Source: a bacterium (GTDB lineage Bacteria > Actinomycetota > Acidimicrobiia > Spongiisociales > Spongiisociaceae). Taken from it: a DNA stretch of 64,000 bases. The DNA lies in NCBI GenBank assembly GCA_028821265.1, contig JAPPGU010000050.1, positions 39,392 to 103,391 on the forward strand, written 5' to 3'. Positions 7,334 through 16,683 of this stretch are shown here, one piece after another. Within the stretch, counting starts at the first letter, position 1, and every line of letters begins with the position of its first letter. The translations under genes were made by a program, and so were the position numbers. A model generated the notes under the pieces. That model did no database searches and was not told the DNA's origin. It saw only the letters and a program-made list of their open reading frames with translations.

Positions 7334-8551
7334 CTACGCCTTGGCCCGTGTTCTCCTCAGCAGCGGCTCGGCCAGCGCCAGGATCCGGTCGGTGGCGCCC
7401 AGCACCCGTCCCGCCGCGCCCGGGGTCTCCGAGTCCACCAGGTTGCCCATGACCCGCAGGGTGATGCGAGCGATGGCCTGGGTGCCGACCGCTACCCGTA
7501 GTCCGGCGTTGAGGATGGCGGGATGGCCGATCAGCAGGGAGAACCGCCGGCCGGTGCGAAGGAAGGCGTCGAAGCGTTCGCTCACCGCCCGGTCGTAACG
7601 CTCGGGCGCTGTGACCGGGTCCTCGACGAACAGGTCGGCGGCGATGATGCCCGATTCCAGCCCGTAGTCGATGCCCTCGCCGTTCATTGGGTTGACGAGT
7701 CCGGCCGCGTCACCCACCGCAACCCATCCCGGACCGTGCCTGCGGACGGAGCTCATGGGAAGGCGCCAGGCCCGCGGGCGCTCCAGGTAGGGCCCGAGCG
7801 CCCAGGCATCTCGCACCTGGGCGTGGTAGGAGTCGAGTAGGGAGTTCAGGTTCAGGCGGCTGAAGTGCTTCATCGTGGACAGTGACCCGGCGCCGATGTT
7901 GACCGTTCCGTCCCCGGCCGGGAAGATCCAGCCGTATCCCGGCACCGCGTTGCCGTCGGGGTCGCGCATGGTCAGGCAGGCTTCGATGTAGCGCTCGGCG
8001 TGACGGGGGGAGGCCGCATAGCTGCGGATCGCCACCCCGTAGGGCTCGCCGGCCACCCGGGTGGCGCCCAGCAGCCGGGCGGCGGCGCCGGGCGCCCCGG
8101 TGGCGGCCACCACCATTCCCGCCCTCCAGAGGCGCCCGCCGGCTTCGACCCCCACCACTCCGTCACCCTCGAAAACGGGTAGGGCCTCGGTATCCCAGAC
8201 CACGCGAGCGCCCGCTTCGGTGGCGGCGTCCACCAGGGCGGCGTCCAGCTTGCGGCGGGGCAGAACCGCTCCGTGAGCCGGGAAGCGGCTGGTCTCGGGC
8301 CAGCGCAGCATCCGCTCGGTCTTTCCGGCGATCATCCGCAGGCCTTCGACGGGGTGGAAGGCGCCGAGGTCGATGCCCAGCTCTTCGAGGGCGCCCACGG
8401 CCCGGGGGGTGAGCCCATCGCCGCACACCTTGTCGCGGCCGTAGGGAGCGCGGTCGAAGACCACCGTCCTGACGCCCTGGCGGGCGGCCCGGATGGCGGT
8501 GGCGGCGCCTGCGGGTCCGGCACCGATGACGACGAGATCCACGGCATTCAT
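7334..8551 (-). CDS. Geranylgeranyl-reductase-family FAD-dependent oxidoreductase
   Basis: A 405-residue flavoprotein of the FAD-binding-3/geranylgeranyl reductase family, which reduces isoprenoid chains (menaquinone side chains or prenyl lipids) or acts on other hydrophobic substrates. The dinucleotide motif VVIGAGPAGAATA is at residues 7-19, then APYGRDKVCGDGLTPRAV (the DKxCGxGL family signature) and VGDAAGLVNPMNGEGIDYGL (second FAD-contact motif) near 285-305. modC follows on the same strand about 29 bp upstream with no overlap, and functional linkage to molybdate uptake is not evident. The exact substrate is unknown. Confidence 0.87.
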   Translation of the reverse strand: MNAVDLVVIGAGPAGAATAIRAARQGVRTVVFDRAPYGRDKVCGDGLTPRAVGALEELGIDLGAFHPVEGLRMIAGKTERMLRWPETSRFPAHGAVLPRRKLDAALVDAATEAGARVVWDTEALPVFEGDGVVGVEAGGRLWRAGMVVAATGAPGAAARLLGATRVAGEPYGVAIRSYAASPRHAERYIEACLTMRDPDGNAVPGYGWIFPAGDGTVNIGAGSLSTMKHFSRLNLNSLLDSYHAQVRDAWALGPYLERPRAWRLPMSSVRRHGPGWVAVGDAAGLVNPMNGEGIDYGLESGIIAADLFVEDPVTAPERYDRAVSERFDAFLRTGRRFSLLIGHPAILNAGLRVAVGTQAIARITLRVMGNLVDSETPGAAGRVLGATDRILALAEPLLRRTRAKA

Positions 8552-8579
8552 GTCGGTGGACGATGGTACCGATGCCGTG

Positions 8580-9647
8580 TCAGCCGGCGTTCACCTGTAT
8601 CTCGGTGGCCTTGACGGACAACCAGACCTCCGATCCGGGCGCCAGGTTCAAGCCCGTCTGGGCGTCAGGGGTGATCTCGGCGGTGACCGGCAGCGGGTGA
8701 CCGGTCTGGACGCGGACCCGGTCGGCATGATGATCGATCCGCTCGATCCTGGTCGGCCAGGAGTTGCGCGGGCTTCCCCCGGGCCGGTCGAGGTGGATGG
8801 AGATGGCCCGGGGATGGATGGTGGCGATCACCCGGCCCGACGCCGCCTCCGGAACCACCAAGCGGTGGTTCCCGACGGTCAGGACCCGTCCCGAGGCGGT
8901 TCCGACCACCAGGTTGACCCCGGCCAGATCGGCTGCGTAGGGGCTGGCGGGACGGAGCCGGATCTGATCGGCGTTGCCCTCCTGGACAACGGAGCCGTTC
9001 TCGAGCACTACCAGCCTGTCGGCCAGCAGGAAGGCCTCGGTGGGGTCGTGGGTGATCAGCAGGCTCGGTCCCTCGAAGTCGGCCAGGTGGTCCTGGAGCA
9101 TCCGCCTCAGGCCGGCCCGTGAGCTGACGTCGAGAGCGGAGAACGGCTCGTCCAGCAGCAGCATGGCGGGTTCGGTTATCAACGCCCTAGCCAGGGCCAC
9201 GCGCTGCCGCTGGCCTCCTGACAGGCGATCCGGACGCCGGCCCGAGAGCGCGTCGAGGCCCACCGCTTCCAGCCAGCCGGCCGCGCGCCGGCGGGCCTCG
9301 CGGCGGGGTACCCGGCGGGAGCGGAGCCCGAAGGCCACATTCTCCAGCGCGCTCAGGTGGGGGAAGAGCACGCCGTCCTGGAACATGACGCCGATCCGGC
9401 GCTCCGCCGGTCCGACGAGGGTTCCGGTGACCGGATCCTCGAGGATCCGGCCACCGAGCCGTATGTAGCCCCCGTCGAGCGGTACCAGGCCTGACAGCGC
9501 CCCGACCACGGTCGTCTTGCCCGCTCCGTTCGGGCCCAGCAGGGCGACCGTCTGCCCGGGATCGATACCCAGAACCACGTCCAGTCGGAAGCCCTCCCGC
9601 CGCATCATCAGGCGTGAGTCGAGACCCGGTCTCATCTGCTGCGCCAC
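8580..9647 (-). CDS. modC: Molybdate ABC transporter ATP-binding protein ModC
   Basis: 355-residue ATPase of the molybdate/tungstate importer. Walker A GPNGAGKTT, signature LSGGQRQR, Walker B LLLDEPFSALD and H-loop ITHDP are present. The C-terminal region from about residue 270 (IATIHPRAISI and on) looks like a TOBE/Mop oxyanion-binding domain. It overlaps the end of modB by 16 bp and is third in the modA-modB-modC order. The exact start within the first 15 residues is uncertain (several Met codons). Confidence 0.92.
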   Translation of the reverse strand: MAQQMRPGLDSRLMMRREGFRLDVVLGIDPGQTVALLGPNGAGKTTVVGALSGLVPLDGGYIRLGGRILEDPVTGTLVGPAERRIGVMFQDGVLFPHLSALENVAFGLRSRRVPRREARRRAAGWLEAVGLDALSGRRPDRLSGGQRQRVALARALITEPAMLLLDEPFSALDVSSRAGLRRMLQDHLADFEGPSLLITHDPTEAFLLADRLVVLENGSVVQEGNADQIRLRPASPYAADLAGVNLVVGTASGRVLTVGNHRLVVPEAASGRVIATIHPRAISIHLDRPGGSPRNSWPTRIERIDHHADRVRVQTGHPLPVTAEITPDAQTGLNLAPGSEVWLSVKATEIQVNAG

Positions 9648-10486
9648 CAGTGGTCCCTGAGAGCGACGAGTACGGCCAGCGAGACGATCACCATCACCAG
9701 GCTGAGCGCCAGGGCCGCGTCCCGGTCGCTCTCCAGGGCGACGAACACCGCCAAGGGCAGCGTCTGCGTACGTCCCTCGAGGTTGCCGGCGAAGGTCAGG
9801 GTCGCTCCGAACTCACCGAGCGCGCGAGCCCAGGTGAGGGCGGTGCCGGCAACGACCGACGGGGCGATCATGGGGATCGTCACCCGGCGGAGCACGGTCC
9901 ACCGTCCGGCGCCGAGCGTCTCGGCCGCCCGCTCGAAGCGGTGATCCAGGCTCCGGAGCCCGCCTTCGACGGTGAGCACCATCAGGGGCATCGCCACGAA
10001 CACCCCCGCCAGGATCACCCCGCCGGTCGAGAACGGCAGGACTAGCCCGGTGGCCTCGTACAGGGGGGATCCCACCAGGCCGCGGCGACCCAGGGCGAAC
10101 AGCAGGGCCGCCCCTCCCACCACGGGCGGTAGGACCATCGGAAGCAGCACGAGGCCTCTGAGGAGGGAGCGCCCCGGAAAGTCGTAACGGCACAGTGTCC
10201 AGGCCACGGGCACGCCCAGCAGCAGGGAGATGACTGCCGCGCTGACCGAGGAGATAGCCGACAGCCGGAGGGCTTCCAGGGCCAGATCGGAACCGAGCAG
10301 GGTCGCCAGCCGCCGCCACGGAGCGCGGCCCAGGAGCCCCAGCACCGGTAGGGCGAACAGAGCCAGCCCGATGGTGGCCGGGATGGCGATGAACGCGGGC
10401 GGCCGGCGCGGCCGCCGAACCGTCCCGGACCGGCCGCCGCTCCGGCGGGAGGCCTTCCGGATGCTGTCCTGGTCTTCAGTCATCAA
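9632..10486 (-). CDS. modB: Molybdate ABC transporter permease ModB
   Basis: 284-residue inner-membrane permease with a basic N terminus and about six hydrophobic segments. The EAA loop RAAETLGAGRWTVLRRVTIP, which docks the ATPase, is clearly visible in the C-terminal half. LLLGVPVAWTLCRYDFPGR and LPMVLPPVVGGAALLF are ModB-like. It overlaps modC and lies 45 bp downstream of modA, so the three form one operon. Confidence 0.93.
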   Translation of the reverse strand: MMTEDQDSIRKASRRSGGRSGTVRRPRRPPAFIAIPATIGLALFALPVLGLLGRAPWRRLATLLGSDLALEALRLSAISSVSAAVISLLLGVPVAWTLCRYDFPGRSLLRGLVLLPMVLPPVVGGAALLFALGRRGLVGSPLYEATGLVLPFSTGGVILAGVFVAMPLMVLTVEGGLRSLDHRFERAAETLGAGRWTVLRRVTIPMIAPSVVAGTALTWARALGEFGATLTFAGNLEGRTQTLPLAVFVALESDRDAALALSLVMVIVSLAVLVALRDHWWRSR

Positions 10487-10531
10487 CCCTGATTATTCAC
10501 GTTTCACGGGTCCGGTGGCTGCTCGGCACCG

Positions 10532-11284
10532 TCAGGGGAGATGGAACCCGTGCCGGTTCAGGAGCGCCCGTCCCTCGTCCGATAGCACGAAGGCGATGAA
10601 CGCAGCCGCGGTCTCCGGGTGGGACGTGCCGGACATTATCGCGATCGGGTAGTCGGTCGTGACGTTGTGCTCCTCAGGGATGGCGATGGCGACCGCGCCG
10701 CCCGCCTCCCGGACGTCGGTGGCATAGACGATGCCGGTGTCGAGTTCTCCGTGCTCGACCTTGGTGAGGAGGGCGCGCACGTTCGGTTCCTCGGTGTCGG
10801 GTTGGGCCGTGACCCCGGCTCTCCGGAGGACCTGGTGGGTGAATCGGCCGCAGGGAACCGTCTCGGCGCACAATCCCACCAGCAGCTCCGGCCGGGCCAG
10901 ATCGTCGAGGCCGGTCACCCCGCCCGGATTCCCGGCGGGAACGGCGATGGCCATGGTGTTGCGGGCGAAGACGCGAGCACTGCCGCGGACCAGGCCGGCG
11001 GCGCGGACCTCTTCCATGATGGCGACGTCTGCCGGCGCGAAGGCGTCCACCGGCGCATTCGCCAGGATCTGCTCTCTCAGGAGCGAGCTGCCTCCCAGGT
11101 TCAGGACCACGTCGACGCCGGGGTGCGCATCCTCGAAGGCCGTCTCGATGTCCCCGAAAGCGTCGGTGAGGGAAGCAGCCGCCGCCACCAGCAGCTCGAC
11201 CCGGTCGGTGTCCGGGGCGCCGGCTCCCCCGCAGGAGGCGACGAGCAGGATGGCAATGGATCCGGCGATGAGCCGTCGGGTCAT
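10532..11284 (-). CDS. modA: Molybdate-binding lipoprotein ModA
   Basis: 250-residue extracytoplasmic solute-binding protein. The N terminus MTRRLIAGSIAILLVASC is a lipoprotein signal with lipobox Cys18. The mature protein begins with the ModA pattern LLVAAAASLTDAFGDIETAF, followed by NLGGSSLLREQI and APADVAIMEEV. The start at 11284 is set by the signal peptide and by GGAAGG about 10 nt upstream; the longer open frame above it is not coding. It heads modABC and faces a divergent folate-type gene. Confidence 0.95.
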   Translation of the reverse strand: MTRRLIAGSIAILLVASCGGAGAPDTDRVELLVAAAASLTDAFGDIETAFEDAHPGVDVVLNLGGSSLLREQILANAPVDAFAPADVAIMEEVRAAGLVRGSARVFARNTMAIAVPAGNPGGVTGLDDLARPELLVGLCAETVPCGRFTHQVLRRAGVTAQPDTEEPNVRALLTKVEHGELDTGIVYATDVREAGGAVAIAIPEEHNVTTDYPIAIMSGTSHPETAAAFIAFVLSDEGRALLNRHGFHLP

Positions 11285-11361
11285 CGGGTTGAAGCCTTCC
11301 GGGGTGGGGGCGGGCCGGTCGGGCCGGTTTTGCGGGATCGGGGCAGGGTAACGTGACCGGG

Positions 11362-12141
11362 ATGGTACGGACGGCGGCCCGCCACGATCGTGATGCCGGA
11401 GGGGACCCCGCCCTCCTCGCCGCCAAGGCTTCGCTGCGGGAGATGGTGTGGGACCGCCTCTCGACCGCAGGGATAGCCCGGTTTCCGGGCGCTCGGAACC
11501 GGATCTCCAACTTCGTGGGCGCGGAAGCGGCCGCCGAGCGGCTGCGCGGTACGCGGGCCTGGCGCCAGGCCGGCACCCTGAAGTCCAACCCGGACTCGCC
11601 CCAGTGGCCGGTCCGCCAGCGGGCACTCGAGGACGGCAAGCTGGTCTTCATGGCGGTACCCCGGCTGGCCGAGCCGGAGCCGTTCTTCTGCCTGGATCCC
11701 GATCGCCTGACCGATCCTCCCCGGGCGGCGTCATCCATCAAGGGCGCCTCCCGCTCGGCTCGCACCGTCCGGATCGAGGACATGGCTCCGGTTGACCTGG
11801 TGATCACCGGGTGCGTGGCCGTGGACCCGACCGGCGCACGGCTCGGGAAGGGCGGGGGCTTCAGCGATCTCGAGTACGCCCTGGCCTGGGAGGCGGGCCT
11901 CATCGGACCGGAGACCCTGGTGGCTACCACCGTTCACGAGATCCAGGTTCTGGAGGCCGACCGGATCCCGATGGCGGGCCATGACCTCCGTCTCGACCTG
12001 ATCGTCACCCCTGATCGGGTGATCGCCTGTGACGGTCCGCGCCCGGCACCCGGGCTGAGGTGGGAAAAGTTGACCGAGGAGAAGATAGCGGCCATCCCCC
12101 TGCTGGCCGCCCTCCGCTCCGCCGGTTCCCACCGCCCCTGA
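11362..12141 (+). CDS. 5-formyltetrahydrofolate cyclo-ligase-like protein
   Basis: 259 residues in the cyclo-ligase/MTHFSD-like fold. The glycine-rich phosphate-binding region GARLGKGGGFSDLEYALAW resembles the family GxRxGxGGGxxD motif, and KSNPDSPQWPVRQRAL and ITGCVAVDP are typical of this branch. These homologues are longer than the classical enzyme and may not all catalyse 5-formyl-THF to methenyl-THF conversion. TAACGT lies 7 nt before ATG 11362, suggesting a leaderless start there rather than at GTG 11353. Divergent from modA. Confidence 0.8.
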   Translation: MVRTAARHDRDAGGDPALLAAKASLREMVWDRLSTAGIARFPGARNRISNFVGAEAAAERLRGTRAWRQAGTLKSNPDSPQWPVRQRALEDGKLVFMAVPRLAEPEPFFCLDPDRLTDPPRAASSIKGASRSARTVRIEDMAPVDLVITGCVAVDPTGARLGKGGGFSDLEYALAWEAGLIGPETLVATTVHEIQVLEADRIPMAGHDLRLDLIVTPDRVIACDGPRPAPGLRWEKLTEEKIAAIPLLAALRSAGSHRP

Positions 12142-12158
12142 GGGGGGAGGGACCGCTC

Positions 12159-13136
12159 GTGCATCAGGGGAGACGGTCCAACTGGCGGGCGGCGGTGGCT
12201 CTGCTCGGGTGCCTGCTCCTCTGGTCCTGCGCCGGCGCCTCACCCACCGGGAGTCCCGCCTCCACCGCCAGCACCTCTCCCGCGACCACCGTGCCGGTAA
12301 CGGCCGCACCCACAGCCGTGACCACGACCGCAGCGATCACGACCGTCGCGACCACGACCGTCGCGACCACCACCGCCGTTACCACCACCGTCGTGACCAC
12401 GACCGCTCCGCCGGCGCCGGTGGAGCCGATGGTTCCGGCCGATCCGGTATCCATCGAGCTGGTTGTCGTAGAGACGCTTCCCCACGACCCGCAGGCCTTC
12501 ACCCAGGGCCTGGTGATGGGAGACGGGGTCCTCTACGAGAGCACCGGGCTCTACGGCGAGTCGACCGTGCGGATCGTGGATCCCGCCACCGGTCATGTGA
12601 TCCGCTCCACGAGCCTCGAAGACGGGTTCTTCGGCGAGGGCCTGGAGCTGGTGGGCGATCGGCTCATCCAGCTGACCTGGAGAGAGGGGACCGCCTTCGT
12701 CTGGGATGCGGAGACGCTCGCCCCGCTGGGCACCTTCTCCTACACGGGCGAAGGGTGGGGGTTGTGCGCCCAGGAGGACCGGCTGGTCATGAGCAACGGG
12801 TCGTCACGGCTGACCTTCCGCGACCTCACGACTTTCGCGCCCGTGGGCGGTGTTGAGGTTCTGAGGTCCGGGGAGCCCGTGGAACGGATCAACGAACTGG
12901 AATGCGTGGAGGATCTCGTCTACGCCAACGTGTGGCAGACCGAGGAGATCGTGATCATCGACCCCGGCACCGGGAGGGTCGTGGGCCAGATCGACGCATC
13001 GTCGCTGCTAGATCACCTCGGATCGACCGATGGGATCGATGTGCTCAACGGCATCGCCTATGACCCCGAAGACCGGTCGTTCTACCTGACCGGCAAGCTC
13101 TGGCCCGCGATCTTCCAGGTGCGCCTCACGCCCTAG
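12159..13136 (+). CDS. Glutaminyl-peptide cyclotransferase lipoprotein
   Basis: 325 residues of the glutamine cyclotransferase beta-propeller family, which forms N-terminal pyroglutamate. A lipoprotein signal ends at LLLWSC, followed by a linker of about 60 residues rich in Thr/Ala/Val made from short repeats (TTVATTTVATTT), then the catalytic propeller from about residue 95: LPHDPQAFTQGLVM and LYESTGLYGESTVRIVDP. The GTG start at 12159 follows a strong GGGGGGAGGG site; an upstream frame would overlap the previous gene. The enzyme should be anchored on the outer face of the membrane. Confidence 0.9.
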   Translation: MHQGRRSNWRAAVALLGCLLLWSCAGASPTGSPASTASTSPATTVPVTAAPTAVTTTAAITTVATTTVATTTAVTTTVVTTTAPPAPVEPMVPADPVSIELVVVETLPHDPQAFTQGLVMGDGVLYESTGLYGESTVRIVDPATGHVIRSTSLEDGFFGEGLELVGDRLIQLTWREGTAFVWDAETLAPLGTFSYTGEGWGLCAQEDRLVMSNGSSRLTFRDLTTFAPVGGVEVLRSGEPVERINELECVEDLVYANVWQTEEIVIIDPGTGRVVGQIDASSLLDHLGSTDGIDVLNGIAYDPEDRSFYLTGKLWPAIFQVRLTP

Positions 13137-13155
13137 GTGGCCACTGAACAGACCA

Positions 13156-13209
13156 CAGTGGTCTGCCTGAGGAATAGCTCGGCGCCATCCCCCAGACAGA
13201 CCACTAGAC
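13156..13209. repeat. MITE-like palindromic element, short copy
   Basis: Terminal inverted repeats CAGTGGTCTGCCTG and CAGACAGACCACTAG bracket about 25 bp. The right 26 bp (GCCAT...CAGACAGACCACTAGAC) recurs almost exactly at 51513-51538, and the left end resembles 51373-51397. A perfect 8-1-8 palindrome (CAGACCAC-A-GTGGTCTG, 13149-13165) overlaps the left end. It lies between the cyclase gene and the rpsF operon. Confidence 0.6.
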
Positions 13210-13334
13210 TTCCACCCGCCGCTGATGCATGATGCCTGTCATGCGGTTCCCACAATCCAAGTCCTGCGCCCGAGGTGGCGCCTTCTGGGGGGGTTCGTTC
13301 CGGCCCGGATGTCCGAAGGAGGTGATGCGCCCCC

Positions 13335-13697
13335 ATGCGCACGTACGAGTTGATGACCATTCATAGGCCCGAGCTGGCCGAGGCCGATGCCAGGCGTGAG
13401 TCACAGGTTCTCAAGAACTTTCTCCACGAGGCCGATGCGGCCGTCGTGGAGATCGATTTCTGGGGCAAGCGGCGGCTCGCCTACGAGATCGACAAGGTCC
13501 GGGAGGGCTACTACACGGTGGTCACGTTCGAAGGCGAGCCCCACCATGTAGCCGCCCTGGACCGCGCTCTCTCCCTTTCCGACGCGGTGATACGGCACAA
13601 GATCATCCGGCCCGGTGCTCGTCCCGGTCGGACGAAGAACGCCAAGGAGTCTTCGGACAATCCTGCTTCGGACACGGCGGACGTATCCGGTGCATGA
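13335..13697 (+). CDS. rpsF: 30S ribosomal protein bS6
   Basis: 120 residues starting MRTYELMTIHRPEL, with DFWGKRRLAYEI and GYYTVVTFEG, the core of bS6, which pairs with bS18 on the 30S platform. A near-perfect Shine-Dalgarno (GGAGGTGAT, 13319-13327) precedes the ATG. First gene of rpsF-ssb-rpsR-rplI, with dnaB further on, the standard bacterial order. The C-terminal 20 residues are a variable polar tail. Confidence 0.97.
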   Translation: MRTYELMTIHRPELAEADARRESQVLKNFLHEADAAVVEIDFWGKRRLAYEIDKVREGYYTVVTFEGEPHHVAALDRALSLSDAVIRHKIIRPGARPGRTKNAKESSDNPASDTADVSGA

Positions 13698-13761
13698 GAG
13701 TGTCACAGGGCCTTGATGTAATGGGTAGGAACCGAGTGAGCAGCACACAGATAGGAATGGC

Positions 13762-14220
13762 ATGCCTGACAACACAGTAACCATCGTAGGCAACCTGACC
13801 CAGGACCCCGAGATGAGGTTCACGCCCAACGGGGTGGCCATGGTCAGTCTCAGCATCGCCGTGAACCGCCGGCGCTTCAACCGCGACACCAACACGTGGG
13901 AGGATGGCGAGGCGAGCTTCTTCAACGCCACGTGTTGGCGCGACCTGGCCGAGAACGTCTCCGAGTCGTTGCGCAAGGGGACCCGGGTGTTGATCACCGG
14001 CCGGCTGCAGCAGCGCCGCTGGGAGACGCAGGAGGGCGACCCGCGCTCCGTGGTCGAGATCCAGGTCGACGAGATCGGCCCCAGCCTCAAGTGGGCCACC
14101 GCCTCGGTGACCCGCATCCCGCGCGGCGGCGGCTGGAGCGGCGGCGGCCAGCAGCAGGGCAACGTACCCCCTGCCCCCGTGGCGCGGAACAACCCGCCGC
14201 CTGACGAAGCACCCTTCTGA
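13762..14220 (+). CDS. ssb: Single-stranded DNA-binding protein
   Basis: 152 residues: an OB fold over about 1-110 (VTIVGNLTQDPEMRFTPNG, SFFNATCWRDLAENV) binding ssDNA in replication and repair, then a Gly/Gln/Pro-rich linker and an acidic tip DEAPF for protein partners, where DDDIPF is the usual form. Location between rpsF and rpsR is the classical context. Confidence 0.97.
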   Translation: MPDNTVTIVGNLTQDPEMRFTPNGVAMVSLSIAVNRRRFNRDTNTWEDGEASFFNATCWRDLAENVSESLRKGTRVLITGRLQQRRWETQEGDPRSVVEIQVDEIGPSLKWATASVTRIPRGGGWSGGGQQQGNVPPAPVARNNPPPDEAPF

Positions 14221-14236
14221 CAAGGAGTTATGACTC

Positions 14237-14521
14237 ATGGCGAGACGAATCCCGAACCGCCGCCGCCGGCGGCCCAGAGGACCCAAGACGATCCGCAAGC
14301 GGGCCTGTCCGGGTTGCGGGCAGATGAAGTGCGACAACACCAGGGTGCCTTACGTGGACTACAAGGACCTGGACATCCTGGGCCGCTTCATCTCCGAACG
14401 CGGCAAGATCCGTTCCCGGCGGGTAACCGGCGCCTGCGCCCAGTACCAGCGGCGGGTGGCGATCGCCATCAAGAACGCTCGCGAGATGGCGTTGTTGCCG
14501 TACACGAAGAGCCCGCGATGA
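14237..14521 (+). CDS. rpsR: 30S ribosomal protein bS18
   Basis: 94 residues with a basic N terminus ([15 protein letters not shown]), a [10 protein letters not shown] cysteine cluster that may bind zinc, and the conserved [19 protein letters not shown] and [19 protein letters not shown]. An AAGGAG site lies 9 nt before ATG. Its TGA overlaps the rplI ATG (ATGA). Confidence 0.97.
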   Translation: MARRIPNRRRRRPRGPKTIRKRACPGCGQMKCDNTRVPYVDYKDLDILGRFISERGKIRSRRVTGACAQYQRRVAIAIKNAREMALLPYTKSPR

Positions 14522-14970
14522 GGCTGGTGCTCAAGTCCGACGTGGCCGGTCTGGGCACGAAGGGAGACATCGTGGAGGTGTCCACCGGCTACGGACGCAA
14601 CTACCTCCTGCCCCAGGGGCTGGCCGCCAATGCCACCACCGGCATGATCCGCCAGATCCAGGAGGCCGCGCGGGTCCGCCGGGAGGCTCGCCGTCGCGAA
14701 CTGGAAGCCGCCGAGAACATCCGCTCGCACCTGGCCGAGACCCGGGTCGTGATCGCCGCCCGGGTGAATGACGAGGGTCAGCTGTTCGGGTCGATCGGGA
14801 TCGCCGAGATCGTCGACGCGGTGAGGAGCCTGTCGTCGGTGGTCCTGGAGCGGCGTATGGTCCTGCTGGCGGAACCCATCAAGACCATCGGCTACCACGA
14901 GGTGTCCATCACCCTGCATCCTGAGGTGCAGTGCGTCCTGACTCTGGATGTGATCCCGGCTCACCGGTGA
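14518..14970 (+). CDS. rplI: 50S ribosomal protein bL9
   Basis: 150 residues: [20 protein letters not shown] with [13 protein letters not shown] is the rRNA-binding N domain, then a long helix and the C domain ([16 protein letters not shown]). It is translationally coupled to rpsR by a 4-bp overlap. Confidence 0.96.
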   Translation: MRLVLKSDVAGLGTKGDIVEVSTGYGRNYLLPQGLAANATTGMIRQIQEAARVRREARRRELEAAENIRSHLAETRVVIAARVNDEGQLFGSIGIAEIVDAVRSLSSVVLERRMVLLAEPIKTIGYHEVSITLHPEVQCVLTLDVIPAHR

Positions 14971-15291
14971 CGCCCGGGCGTTGCTCCGGCGAGTGGTCCG
15001 CGTCCCGGGCAGAAACCTGAAGAGCGGCAAAATCTGGCCCCGGAACCGGGGCCTGCCGGCCTTCCGGTTGCCTATGCTGACTGGCGGTTGGGATCCGGTC
15101 GGACGGCGCGACTACCGGTTACCTCCCCGGCCACTTCCCTCTTCCCCCTGTGACTTTCCCGCACGTCGCCGCGTAGCCGGGGGACCGCGCGGTGGGGAAT
15201 GTCACACCCTCGCGCCATCCTGGTAGTGACGATGTAGGACAGAGGGAGGGCGCAGTATGGGCCGGGCCATCTTCCCCGCAGGGGCAACACC
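14971..15291. other. Intergenic region between rplI and dnaB with terminator-like dyad
   Basis: 321 bp without a credible gene. GGCCCCGGAACCGGGGCC at 15036-15053 is a compact dyad 66 bp past the rplI stop and is the likely terminator of the ribosomal operon, though no T-run follows. The second half should contain the dnaB promoter, but no convincing -35/-10 pair was found. Confidence 0.5.
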
Positions 15292-16659
15292 GTGACGGTG
15301 GCCGAGCGGGTCTCCGACCCCGTTGCCTTCACCCAGGCCATGGCTCCGCCCCACAGCGGCGAAGCGGAGGAGTCCGTGCTGGGCGCGGTCCTCCGGTCGC
15401 AGCCGGCGGCCGATGAGGTGATCGGACGCCTGAAGGAGTCGGACTTCTACGTTCCGGCCTACCGGATGATCTTCGGCGCCATGGTGCGCCTCTACGACGA
15501 CAACCAACCCATCGACACGCTGACGGTGGCCGACCGTCTGACCAGGATGGGCAATCTCGACAAGGTGGGCGGCGTCGGCAGGGTCGCCGTGCTCTGGGAC
15601 AAGGTGCCCAGTGCCGCCAACGTGGGCTACTACACGGAGGTGGTCGCCGAACATGCCGTCCGGCGCGGGATGCTGGAGGCGACCCGGCGGATCGGTGACC
15701 TGGCCATGAACCTGGACATGGAGATCGAAACGGTCCTGGACCAGGCCGAACAGGCCGTCCTGCGGGTGGCGCAGGACCGGATGGACGGCGGCCTGGAGCA
15801 GATGGGAGGCCTGCTCGAGCAGATCCTGCAGAAGCTGGAGAAGGCGGAGAGAGGCGAGCAGGACGTCACCGGACTCTCCACCGGCCTGACGGATCTGGAC
15901 CGCAAGCTGGGGGGCCTCCAGCCCGGCACGCTGATAGTGGTGGCCGGCCGTCCCGGTATGGGCAAGAGCGCCCTGGCCATGAACATAGCCAGCCATGTGG
16001 CCCTCAGTAACGGGCCGGTGGCGTTGTTCAGCCTGGAGATGTCGCCGATGGAGATCGCCTACCGCTGGTTGGGATCCTACGCCCGGGTCAACTCCATGAA
16101 GCTGCGTTCCGGCCTGGATCAGGGCGAGTCGGCCAGGTTATGGCCCCGGCTCGTGTCCGCCTCGGCCAGCCTGTACGGGGCGCCGCTGCACGCCGACGAG
16201 GGGTCGCGCACGGTTACCGACATCCGGGCCAAGTGCCGGCGGATGAAGCGCCAGAGAGGGCTGGATCTGGTGGTGGTGGACTACATGCAGCTGATGCAGG
16301 CCCGTACCAGGGAGAACAGGCAGCAGGAGATCGCCGAGATCAGCCTCAACCTCAAGGGGCTGGCCAGGGAACTGGACGTGCCGGTGATTGCGGTCTCGCA
16401 GCTCAACCGCGCCCTGGAGAGCAGGGGAGACCGGCGCCCGCAGCTCGGAGACCTCCGCGAGTCGGGGGCGATCGAGCAGGACGCGGACGTGGTGCTCATG
16501 ATCTACCGCGACGAGTACTACAACCCGCAGTCCGACCAGAAGGGGATGGCCGACATCATCATCGCCAAGCAGCGGGCCGGTCCCACCGGTGTCGTCAAGG
16601 CCACCTTTGCCGCTGAGTACACCCGGTTCGACAACCTGCCGCACGGCTACACCAACTAG
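15292..16659 (+). CDS. dnaB: Replicative DNA helicase DnaB
   Basis: 455 residues: N-terminal DnaB domain (PPHSGEAEESVLGAVLRS) for hexamer and primase contacts, and a C-terminal RecA-like motor with Walker A GRPGMGKSAL near residue 220, Walker B DLVVVDYMQLM, and SQLNRALESR and DLRESGAIEQDADVVLMIYR. The length is normal and no intein interrupts it. A GTG start is preceded by a weak AGGGGC. Confidence 0.97.
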   Translation: MTVAERVSDPVAFTQAMAPPHSGEAEESVLGAVLRSQPAADEVIGRLKESDFYVPAYRMIFGAMVRLYDDNQPIDTLTVADRLTRMGNLDKVGGVGRVAVLWDKVPSAANVGYYTEVVAEHAVRRGMLEATRRIGDLAMNLDMEIETVLDQAEQAVLRVAQDRMDGGLEQMGGLLEQILQKLEKAERGEQDVTGLSTGLTDLDRKLGGLQPGTLIVVAGRPGMGKSALAMNIASHVALSNGPVALFSLEMSPMEIAYRWLGSYARVNSMKLRSGLDQGESARLWPRLVSASASLYGAPLHADEGSRTVTDIRAKCRRMKRQRGLDLVVVDYMQLMQARTRENRQQEIAEISLNLKGLARELDVPVIAVSQLNRALESRGDRRPQLGDLRESGAIEQDADVVLMIYRDEYYNPQSDQKGMADIIIAKQRAGPTGVVKATFAAEYTRFDNLPHGYTN

Positions 16660-16683
16660 GGGAGTAGGCGGACCGGGCGCCGC

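Noticed and set aside
12240..12596. His/Gly/Arg-rich frame opposite the cyclase linker
   Set aside because: It arises from the reverse reading of Thr-codon microrepeats in the lipoprotein linker.
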